NCBI GenBank assembly: GCA_964623735.1
Contig: CAZUVE010000067.1
Coordinates: forward strand, 1-14,634
Length of the DNA stretch: 14,634 nucleotides
Source of the DNA: SW-9-67-25 sp964623735
GTDB taxonomy: Archaea; Halobacteriota; Halobacteria; Halobacteriales; Haloarculaceae
Reading direction: 5' to 3'
Under the pieces are notes generated by a model that saw only the letters and a program-made list of their open reading frames with translations, had not been told where the DNA came from and did no database searches. This document shows, in pieces, positions 7,217 through 12,977 of the stretch. The position numbers and the translations under genes are program-made. Position 1 is the first letter of the stretch, and each line of letters opens with the position of its first letter.

Positions 7217-7302
7217 ATACGGATCGCTGTAAGTCAGTGCCGGATCGACCGCACGACAGTGAGTGTGCGGTCGTACTGGTACGCAGTTACAACAGTCCGT
7301 AT
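7217..7302 (+). repeat. ATAC-ended hairpin repeat, copy D
   Basis: This 86 bp palindrome begins ATACGGATCGCTGTAAGTCA and ends GTTACAACAGTCCGTAT, with a perfect inner stem GACCGCAC...GTGCGGTC (about 7247-7272). It is the clearest copy for secondary structure. It starts four bases after the cupin stop codon; the sequence TGATACGATACGG carries a duplicated ATACG at the junction. It is in the same orientation as copy C. Confidence 0.8.
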
Positions 7303-7309
7303 GACCGCA

Positions 7310-7453
7310 ATGGCAGCCGGGTCTCGCGGCCATTGCCGGCGGCCAGCCCGTGCGCGAGCCGCCGACTGCTTCGGGACCGCCCTCTCGGAGTTCTACGTGG
7401 ACCTCTCCGGGTGGCTGCCCCGCTACACCGGGAGAGCTGCGTCACGGCCTTGA
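7310..7453 (+). other. Possible small ORF or gene remnant (47 codons)
   Basis: From an ATG at 7310 the frame reads to a TGA at 7451-7453. Its distal part, ALSEFYVDLSGWLPRYTGR, looks protein-like (aromatic and acidic residues in a plausible pattern), whereas the first half is arginine/alanine-rich and looks like translated GC-rich noise. I do not recognise a family. It may be the tail of a decayed gene. The rest of the gap up to 7531 holds nothing I can support. Confidence 0.2.
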
Positions 7454-7531
7454 GGCGGGGCGACCGGCGTCGGGATCGATCGCCGGCCGTTCGCGGCTGG
7501 TCTCCGGTCCGTCACTCTCGGGCCGCGGCCG

Positions 7532-8986
7532 CTACCGGCGTGCGTCCGCCGGCTGTACTTTGAACCCGTACCGGATCACGCCCTCCTGTTCGTAGACGCG
7601 ACGGACCGTCGTCGTCACCTCGTCGCCGACCGACGCGTCCCCGCCCAGCACCTGTGCCGGTACGCTCGCGGACCCGCCGTCCGGCCCATCCAGAGCGACT
7701 ATCGCGATGTCGAACGGCCCGCTCTTGGACTGCTGTTCGACGAACTCCGGCGGCGCACCCCCCTGGGCGATCGTCGTGGCGGCCTCCACGACCCCGGTCC
7801 CGGGGAGGCCGACGCGCTCGTACCCCTCGCGTTCGCCACACTCGCGACAGGCCCCATCCGGCGGGAAGTTCAGCACGCCACAGCCGGGACACCGGCCGGC
7901 GACGAGCCGGTGGCGTTGCGGGACGGTGCGCCGCCAGGTCGGGACGCTAACGTAGGCGCCGCCACCCTCGGGTTCGCCGGCCGTGACCTCGCTGCGCCGC
8001 CGGAGGTACTCCGCGTAGGTCACCTCCTGGTCTCCCGACAGCGCGGCCTCGACTCGGACGCCGTCCGCGTCCACCACGAAGGCGTTCGCGCCGGCGCCGC
8101 TCCCGTGCGCGGCGACCAGGACACGTTCGGCACCGTCCGCGAGCGCGTGCGCTAGCCCGAGGAAGGGGCTCGCGGCCCCGGTGTCCCCCAGTTCGTCGAC
8201 GGTTTCGGCGGCCGCGACAGCCCCGGCGTCGACACCCAGCGCGCTGGCGGCACGGTGTGGAAGGGCGCCGTCCGGGGACTGGACGGCCGCCGCGTCCGGC
8301 CCGACCTCGGCCGACAGCCTGTCGACAGCCCCGCCGAGTGTCGCGGTGAACGCGACGCGGTCGTACTGCGTGATCCCGAGTCCGTCGGTCTCGCCCGCCC
8401 CGGCCGGCCGGAACCGCGTCCCCGGGTAGGGTTCGACGTAGGACGCGCGGTCCACGACCCTCCCGGGCCCGTCGGCAGCCAGGACGACCGCTCCGGCGCC
8501 GGCGCCCGCGGCGTGTTCGGTCGCGGTGTCGGGCGCCCCCCGGGGACAGTCGCTGGCAACGACAACCGCGGCGCCCGCCCCGCCCGCGGCTGTGCCGGTG
8601 TCGTCCTCCCAGGGCCCGGCGTCGAGCGCCGCGTCGAGGGCCTGCCCGCCGGCGCGCGTGCTGCCGGTCGCGGTGTGTGTCGCGACGCCGTCCGGGGCTC
8701 CGAGCATGCTCGCGAGGCGGGCGGTCAGGTCCTCCTCCTCCATCGGCGGGGTCGTCGTCGCGAGCGCGAGGTGGGCCACGTCACCGCCACCGCGGCCGGC
8801 CGCGTCCAGCGCCCGCCGGGCCGCCTCGTGGGCCATCGTCAGCGCGTCCTCGTCGGCCTCGGGGACCGCCTTCCGCTCGATCCCGGCGGCCTCGAACCGC
8901 CCCCACGCGTCCTCGAACTCCGCGGCCGGGATACGGAGCCGCGGCGCGTACGCCCCGACGCCCGCGACGGCCGGGTCGGCGGTCAT
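7532..8986 (-). CDS. HMG-CoA synthase-like/thiolase-fold protein fused to a DUF35 (zinc ribbon plus OB fold) domain
   Basis: This 484-residue two-domain protein has residues 1 to about 320 resembling archaeal HMG-CoA-synthase/KAS-III-like proteins (COG3425). Seen there are VGAYAPRLRIP near the start, LALATTTPP, the helix segment GSTRAGGQAL (108-117), SPDGALPHRAA (237-247) and GDTGAASPFLGLAHAL (267-282). Residues about 355-480 are a DUF35/COG1545 module with a rubredoxin-like ribbon RCPGCG...ACRECG (C366, C369, C380, C383) and an OB fold. The active-site cysteine expected near residue 110 is absent: the aligned segment reads GSTRAGG, and the only cysteine in the N-terminal domain (C147) is elsewhere. 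The start ATG overlaps the thiolase stop (ATGA), so translation is probably coupled. DUF35 proteins are known to bridge thiolase and HMG-CoA synthase in archaeal complexes; a similar complex is inferred here, with a substrate possibly from phenylacetate breakdown. Confidence 0.88.
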   Translation of the reverse strand: MTADPAVAGVGAYAPRLRIPAAEFEDAWGRFEAAGIERKAVPEADEDALTMAHEAARRALDAAGRGGGDVAHLALATTTPPMEEEDLTARLASMLGAPDGVATHTATGSTRAGGQALDAALDAGPWEDDTGTAAGGAGAAVVVASDCPRGAPDTATEHAAGAGAGAVVLAADGPGRVVDRASYVEPYPGTRFRPAGAGETDGLGITQYDRVAFTATLGGAVDRLSAEVGPDAAAVQSPDGALPHRAASALGVDAGAVAAAETVDELGDTGAASPFLGLAHALADGAERVLVAAHGSGAGANAFVVDADGVRVEAALSGDQEVTYAEYLRRRSEVTAGEPEGGGAYVSVPTWRRTVPQRHRLVAGRCPGCGVLNFPPDGACRECGEREGYERVGLPGTGVVEAATTIAQGGAPPEFVEQQSKSGPFDIAIVALDGPDGGSASVPAQVLGGDASVGDEVTTTVRRVYEQEGVIRYGFKVQPADARR

Positions 8987-10170
8987 CCGGCCGTCCCCCC
9001 GCCAGCCCCCTCGCGTTCGAGGACGTGCACGACCGCGGCCCCGCCGCTGCCGCCGACGTTGTGGGTCAGCCCGCGGACCGGGTCGGCGACCTGTCGGTCG
9101 TCCCCCCTGCCGGTGAGCTGTTCGAAGGCCTCGACGACCTGCCCGGCGCCGGTCGCGCCGATGGGGTGGCCCTTCGATTTCAGCCCGCCCGAGGGGTTGA
9201 CCGGGAGGTCCCCGTCCAGTTCTGTCACGCCCTCCTCCAACAGCCGGGGGGCCTCGCCGCGGTCACAGAACCCGAGGTCCTCGTAGGCGAGCAGTTCCGC
9301 GATGGCGAAACAGTCGTGGACCTCCGCGAAATCCAGGTCCTCGGGCCCGACGCCCGTGCGCTCGTAGGCCCGCTTGGCGGCCCGCTCGGAGGCCGGGATC
9401 CCGGTGTAGGTCCCGCGCTGGAACAGGCCCACGCGGCCGCTGGCGGCCCCGACGCCGGCGATCCGCACGGGGTCGTCGGTGTAGGCGTCGACGACGTCTC
9501 CGCCCACGACCAGAACCGCAGCGGCGCCGTCGGAGGTCGGACAGCAGTGGTAGAGGGTCAGCGGGTCCGCGACAACCGGTCCCTCGGCGGCCTCCTCGAG
9601 TGTGCACTCGAAGGAGAGGTGGGCCTTGGGGTTGCTCGCGCCGTTTCTGTGGTTCTTGACCGCGGCCATCGAGAGGTGGTCGACCGTCGCGTCGTGGGCT
9701 TCGAGGTAGGCGCTGGCCATCTGCGCGTAGACGCCGGCGAAGGTCGTGCCGGTGAGGCGTTCCCACTCGGTCTCCCCGGAGACGCCCAGCCAGTACTTCG
9801 CCACGTCGTCGCTCAGGTCGGTCATGACCTCCACGCCCCCGGCGAGGACGACGTCGGCCATCCCGCTGCGGACGGCCTGGACGGCCTGCCTGACCGCGTA
9901 TCCCGAGGCCGCACAGGCGTTCTCGATCCGCGAGCAGGGGACGCCGTGCAACCCGGCGTGCTCGGTCACGGCGGGTCCCGGGAGGCCGATCTGGCGGCCG
10001 CCCACGCCCAGCGTCCCGACGACGGCCTCGTCGATCTCCCCGGCCTCGATCCCGCCGGGGACGCTGTCGACCGCCCGATCGAGGGCGGTCCCGAACAGCG
10101 AGCGGTAGCTCTCGCCGGGCATCGCGCCGAAGGCTGTCTGCCCCGCGCCGATGACGTACGCGTCTCGCAT
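8983..10170 (-). CDS. Thiolase, SCP2/archaeal acetyl-CoA acetyltransferase type
   Basis: A 395-residue thiolase that condenses or cleaves beta-ketoacyl-CoA. Seen: VIGAGQTAFG (6-15), the nucleophilic cysteine in ENACAASG (C86), EVHDCFA (H285), the signature GGLKSKGHPIGATG (328-341, H335) and HNVGGSGGA (370-378). The last replaces the second catalytic cysteine of bacterial thiolases, as is normal for SCP2-type and archaeal thiolases. The ATG at 10170 (MRDAYVIGAGQ) is chosen from the beta1 strand; the open frame extends further upstream across the intergenic region but is not thiolase-like there. The stop overlaps the start of the HMGS-like/DUF35 gene. It is divergent from paaK. It may serve as the terminal thiolase of phenylacetate degradation (PaaJ role) or in another acyl-CoA pathway; context favours the first but does not prove it. 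Confidence 0.93.
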   Translation of the reverse strand: MRDAYVIGAGQTAFGAMPGESYRSLFGTALDRAVDSVPGGIEAGEIDEAVVGTLGVGGRQIGLPGPAVTEHAGLHGVPCSRIENACAASGYAVRQAVQAVRSGMADVVLAGGVEVMTDLSDDVAKYWLGVSGETEWERLTGTTFAGVYAQMASAYLEAHDATVDHLSMAAVKNHRNGASNPKAHLSFECTLEEAAEGPVVADPLTLYHCCPTSDGAAAVLVVGGDVVDAYTDDPVRIAGVGAASGRVGLFQRGTYTGIPASERAAKRAYERTGVGPEDLDFAEVHDCFAIAELLAYEDLGFCDRGEAPRLLEEGVTELDGDLPVNPSGGLKSKGHPIGATGAGQVVEAFEQLTGRGDDRQVADPVRGLTHNVGGSGGAAVVHVLEREGAGGGTAG

Positions 10171-10191
10171 GCCCCCGCCTTGCCCGGGTGC

Positions 10192-10219
10192 AAAAAAGTA
10201 GTTTTCCCCACCATTTTTT
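10192..10219. promoter_or_regulatory. Divergent promoter pair, thiolase and paaK
   Basis: On the minus strand TTTTTT (10197-10192) lies 22-27 bp upstream of the thiolase ATG. On the plus strand TTTTTT (10214-10219) lies 25-30 bp upstream of the ATG at 10244. Both sit in the only AT-rich island between the two genes. They are weak T-tract TATA-like elements, consistent with leaderless transcription in both directions. Confidence 0.5.
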
Positions 10220-10243
10220 GTGATGGTTGCCGAACCATGGGCC

Positions 10244-11530
10244 ATGCCAGACAAACCCGTCGAGACCCACGACCGCGCGTCGATCCGGGAACTCCAGGCC
10301 GGCCGCCTCCGCGAGACGGTCGCGAACGCCTACGAGAACGTCCCCCTCTACCGGGAGACACTCGACGAGGCCGGCGTCGTGCCCGGCGACATCGGGAGCG
10401 TCGAGGACGTCACCCTGTTGCCCCAGACCACGAAAGAGGACTTCCGCGACGAGTACCCCACCGGCCTGTTCGCCGTGGATACGGACGAGGTCCTGCGGAT
10501 CCACGCCTCCTCGGGGACGACGGGCAAGCCGAAGGTCGTCTCCTATACAGCGGATGACCTCGACGTGTGGAGTGAAGTGATGGCCCGGTCGCTCGCGGCC
10601 GCCGGGGTGGAACCGGGCGCGACCGTCCAGAACGCCTACGGGTACGGCCTGTTCACCGGCGGGCACGGCCTCGAACACGGCGCCGAGGAACTCGGTGCGA
10701 CGGTCATCCCCATGGGCGGGGGCAACACCGAACAGCAGGTCGAGATGATGGTCGACATGGAGAGCGACGTGCTCGCGTGTACGCCTTCCTACTCGCTGTA
10801 CTTCGCCGAGGCCGCCGAGGAGATGGGCCACGACCCCCGGGACCTCCCGGTGGAGACCATCGTCTTCGGCGCCGAACCCTGCACGGACCCGATGCGCGAG
10901 GAGATCGAGGAGCGACTGGACGTGACGGGCATCGACCTCTACGGCCTCTCCGAGATCGTCGGCCCCGGCGTCTCCATCGAGTGCCACGAGGCCCAGAACG
11001 GGTTGCACGTCTGGGAGGACCGCTTCCTCCCGGAGGTCGTCGACCCCCATACGGGCGAACCGCTGGGTGAGGGCGAGGAGGGGGAACTCGTGCTCACGAC
11101 GCTCAGCAAGGAGGCCCTTCCCGTCCTGCGGTACCGCACGGGCGACCTGACGACACTGTCCTACGACGAGTGCGACTGTGGGCGGACGATGGTCCGGATG
11201 GACAACGTCACCGGCCGCACGGACGACCTGCTGATCGTCCGTGGCGTGAACCTCTACCCCAGCCAGATCGAACACACCGTCCTCGACATCGACGGGGTCG
11301 CGCCCCACTACCGCGTCGACCTCTACACGGAGGACAACCTCGACGTGATGGAACTGACCGTCGAGCAGGCCGAGGCCACCGGGAAGAGCCGGGACGAACT
11401 GCACGAGGAGGTACTCGACGAACTCGACGCGGTGCTGGCGTTCACCCCCGACGACCTCGACATCGTCCCGCCGGGGTCGATTGTGCGCACCGAGGTCGGC
11501 AAGGTCCAGCGCGTGTACGACCACCGGTAG
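10244..11530 (+). CDS. paaK: Phenylacetate-CoA ligase
   Basis: Activates phenylacetate with ATP and CoA to phenylacetyl-CoA, the entry step of aerobic phenylacetate catabolism. The 428-residue protein matches the PaaK branch of adenylate-forming enzymes (about 430-440 residues). Seen: the N-terminal RLRETVANAYENVPLYRE helix segment typical of PaaK, the nucleotide loop HASSGTTGKPK (87-97), YGYGLFTGGHGLEHGAE, LYGLSEIVGPG, YRTGDLT, and the hinge RTDDLLIVRGVNLYPSQIE followed by a C-terminal domain ending TEVGKVQRVYDHR. The start at ATG 10244 (MPDKPVETHD) is supported by the T-tract 27 bp upstream; the in-frame ATG at 10223 would add seven residues and cannot be excluded. It is divergent from the thiolase and convergent with the MaoC gene (49 bp gap). 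Confidence 0.95.
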   Translation: MPDKPVETHDRASIRELQAGRLRETVANAYENVPLYRETLDEAGVVPGDIGSVEDVTLLPQTTKEDFRDEYPTGLFAVDTDEVLRIHASSGTTGKPKVVSYTADDLDVWSEVMARSLAAAGVEPGATVQNAYGYGLFTGGHGLEHGAEELGATVIPMGGGNTEQQVEMMVDMESDVLACTPSYSLYFAEAAEEMGHDPRDLPVETIVFGAEPCTDPMREEIEERLDVTGIDLYGLSEIVGPGVSIECHEAQNGLHVWEDRFLPEVVDPHTGEPLGEGEEGELVLTTLSKEALPVLRYRTGDLTTLSYDECDCGRTMVRMDNVTGRTDDLLIVRGVNLYPSQIEHTVLDIDGVAPHYRVDLYTEDNLDVMELTVEQAEATGKSRDELHEEVLDELDAVLAFTPDDLDIVPPGSIVRTEVGKVQRVYDHR

Positions 11531-11579
11531 GAGACTCGCTCCGTGCGCGAAACGTGACGCCCGGGGACAAAACGGTCAG

Positions 11580-12053
11580 TCACTCCCCGTCCGGGGATTC
11601 GTACTTCCAGAGGAACTTCATGTCCCCCTCGAAGACTGTGGTGTCGTCCTGCTTTGTCACCGTCGAATCGACGCAGACGAACCCGGCGTCGTCCCGGGAG
11701 TCGAGTGCCCGCTTCTCGGCCACCTCGTACTCGGCGGAGATGGTATCGTCGACGAACAGCGGGTTCGGGACGTCCATGTAGTTCATGCCCAGGAAGGCAA
11801 TAACGGTGCGTTCGACGACGCCGGTGCGCTGGAGGAGGCCGGTTGCGAGGATGAACGTCATCGGGCCGTGGGCGATGCGCTGGCCGTACGGCCCGTCCTC
11901 GGCATACTCGCGGTTGGTGTGGAGTTCCGTCCAGTCGCCGGTGAGCATCGAGTGGAGCGAGAACTCGGTCTCGGTGACCGTCCGGCCGGCGCTCTCGAAG
12001 GTCTGTCCGACCTCGAGGTCGGCGAAGTAGTGTGGCTCGTAACTGTAGGGCAT
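11580..12053 (-). CDS. MaoC-like (R)-hydratase, possible stand-alone oxepin-CoA hydrolase
   Basis: A hot-dog fold hydratase of 157 residues. Seen: the MaoC active-site pattern D40-x4-H45 (GDWTELHTN) followed by RIAHGPM (59-65), and the start FADLEVGQTF typical of the family. MaoC proteins hydrate enoyl-CoA esters. In bacteria the MaoC-type C-terminal domain of PaaZ opens the oxepin-CoA ring in phenylacetate degradation, so a separate MaoC gene between paaK and the paaABCD operon is a candidate for that step (inference). An ordinary enoyl-CoA hydratase is the alternative. The start ATG at 12053 has TATTTA 25-30 bp upstream. It is divergent from the truncated thioesterase and convergent with paaK. 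Confidence 0.88.
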   Translation of the reverse strand: MPYSYEPHYFADLEVGQTFESAGRTVTETEFSLHSMLTGDWTELHTNREYAEDGPYGQRIAHGPMTFILATGLLQRTGVVERTVIAFLGMNYMDVPNPLFVDDTISAEYEVAEKRALDSRDDAGFVCVDSTVTKQDDTTVFEGDMKFLWKYESPDGE

Positions 12054-12077
12054 GTCGGGGGTATCCGACAGCGCAGG

Positions 12078-12091
12078 TAAATAGCTTTTTA
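12078..12091. promoter_or_regulatory. Divergent promoter pair, MaoC gene and paaI remnant
   Basis: Minus-strand TATTTA (12083-12078) is 25-30 bp upstream of the MaoC ATG, and plus-strand TTTTTA (12086-12091) is 25-30 bp upstream of the thioesterase ATG at 12116. The two boxes are only two bases apart, so binding of the transcription apparatus to one may compete with the other. The paaI-side promoter looks intact although its gene is truncated. Confidence 0.65.
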
Positions 12092-12115
12092 CCGACCGTG
12101 CGGGAACCTGGGAGT

Positions 12116-12301
12116 ATGACGGACGTCCCCGAGGAGGTCCGGGAACGCGTGGCGTCGGACCCGTACTGCGGGACGCTGGGCGTCGAGGTGACCGACCTCG
12201 CGCCGGGGTACGCGCGGACCGAGTTGACAGTCACCGAGGCGCTGTTGAACTTCCACGGCACCCCCCACGGCGGCGCAATCTACTCATACTGTCGGCTATA
12301 G
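12116..12301 (+). pseudogene. paaI: PaaI-like hot-dog thioesterase, 3'-truncated
   Basis: The first 57 residues match PaaI-type acyl-CoA thioesterases: DPYCGTLGVEVTDLAPGYAR and the signature NFHGTPHGGAIYS (residues 45-57). Family members run to about 130-140 residues, with the catalytic Asp and the rest of the hot-dog fold after this signature. Here the frame enters the 79 bp hairpin repeat at 12286, gains YCRL and stops at TAG 12299-12301. No trace of the missing half lies on the other side of the repeat, which directly joins the PaaD zinc-ribbon gene. PaaI normally removes dead-end CoA esters such as ring-hydroxylated phenylacetyl-CoA. The 61-residue product lacks the second half and is almost certainly inactive. 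Confidence 0.85.
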
Positions 12302-12364
12302 GCGCGTGAGCAGTATCGGCACCCCGGGTGTCGAACATCTTCACGTAGTTATAGCCGACAGTAT
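12286..12364. repeat. 79 bp hairpin repeat (second family) at the paaI/PaaD-ribbon junction
   Basis: Perfect 15 bp terminal inverted repeats, ATACTGTCGGCTATA (12286-12300) and TATAGCCGACAGTAT (12350-12364), enclose further pairing such as CGTGA...TCACG and a central CACCCCGGGTG. Its size and ATAC..GTAT ends recall copies A-D, but the internal sequence differs. On the minus strand its first base is the A of the TGA stop of the zinc-ribbon gene, the same arrangement as copy B and valS. At its other end it interrupts paaI. No target duplication is apparent. Confidence 0.85.
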
Positions 12365-12531
12365 CAGGAGAACCGCTCGAAGGGCTGTTCGCACTCGTTA
12401 CAGAAGTGCATCGACCGGCACAGCGACGGGCCCTTTGGGTGTTCGCGCTCGGTGTCCGTCGAGCCACAGTAGGGACACTCGACCGGTTCGTGCTTGTCGG
12501 CCGTGTCGACACTCGGGTCCAAGTCGCGCAT
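12364..12531 (-). CDS. PaaD-type zinc-ribbon protein (split C-terminal domain of PaaD)
   Basis: A 55-residue protein consisting of one zinc ribbon: ECPYCGSTDT (C19, C22), a further C38 in GPSLCRSMHF, and FCNECEQPFERF (C44, C47). This is the pattern of the C-terminal ribbon of bacterial PaaD (CPxCGS...C...CxxCxxPFE.F). The gene starts two bases after the stop of the PaaD DUF59 gene and is the last gene of the operon. Together the two small proteins appear to replace the single bacterial PaaD, which is thought to help assemble metal centres of the phenylacetyl-CoA epoxidase. The TGA stop coincides with the end of the 79 bp repeat. Confidence 0.88.
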   Translation of the reverse strand: MRDLDPSVDTADKHEPVECPYCGSTDTEREHPKGPSLCRSMHFCNECEQPFERFS

Positions 12532-12533
12532 GG

Positions 12534-12977
12534 TCAGACACTCAGTCCGAACTCGCGTAGCGATTCCTTGCCCCGGTCGGTCACCATGTCGACCGTCCAG
12601 CCCGGCGACCAGACGAGCGTCACCCCGACGTCCTCGACCCCGTCGACGCCCGCCACGGCCTGCTTCACCTCGTTGATGAGCATGTCGCGGGCCGGACACC
12701 CCGTGTAGGTCAGGGTCATCTCCACCTCGACGCTCCCGTCCTCGTCGACGTCGACCCCGTAGATCAGTCCCAGACCGACGACCGAGACGGGCATCTCTGG
12801 GTCCTCGACGCCGTAGAGCGCCTCCCAGACGCGCCGTTCCAGCCCCTCGGCACCCGCTCCGGTCGCCGGCACCTCGCCTTCGACGGATTCCTTCTCGGCG
12901 TAGTCGACGTCGTAGTCGGTGTACGCGCAAGGGTCCACACCGGCGTCGGACTCGGGGCGGTCGTACTCGCTGCTCAT
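12534..12977 (-). CDS. paaD: PaaD, DUF59/MIP18-family subunit of the phenylacetyl-CoA epoxidase cluster
   Basis: A 147-residue protein with an acidic, low-complexity N-terminal ~45 residues, then a DUF59 (MIP18) domain. Seen: VWEALYGVEDPEMPVSVVGL (50-69; the DPE-x-P-V motif), a beta strand GSVEVEMTLTYTGCPA with the conserved cysteine C94, and VTLVWSPGWTVDMVTDRGKE. Proteins of this domain act in iron-sulfur or metal-centre maturation; PaaD is required for the PaaABCE oxygenase in bacteria. The bacterial protein ends with a zinc ribbon, which here is the next gene. The start ATG at 12977 overlaps the paaC stop (ATGA). Confidence 0.93.
   Translation of the reverse strand: MSSEYDRPESDAGVDPCAYTDYDVDYAEKESVEGEVPATGAGAEGLERRVWEALYGVEDPEMPVSVVGLGLIYGVDVDEDGSVEVEMTLTYTGCPARDMLINEVKQAVAGVDGVEDVGVTLVWSPGWTVDMVTDRGKESLREFGLSV

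Noticed and set aside
9263..11524. 753-codon minus-strand open frame across paaK and the thiolase 5' region
   Set aside because: It crosses two convincing genes in the wrong frames and its arginine/glycine/aspartate-rich translation is typical of shadow frames.
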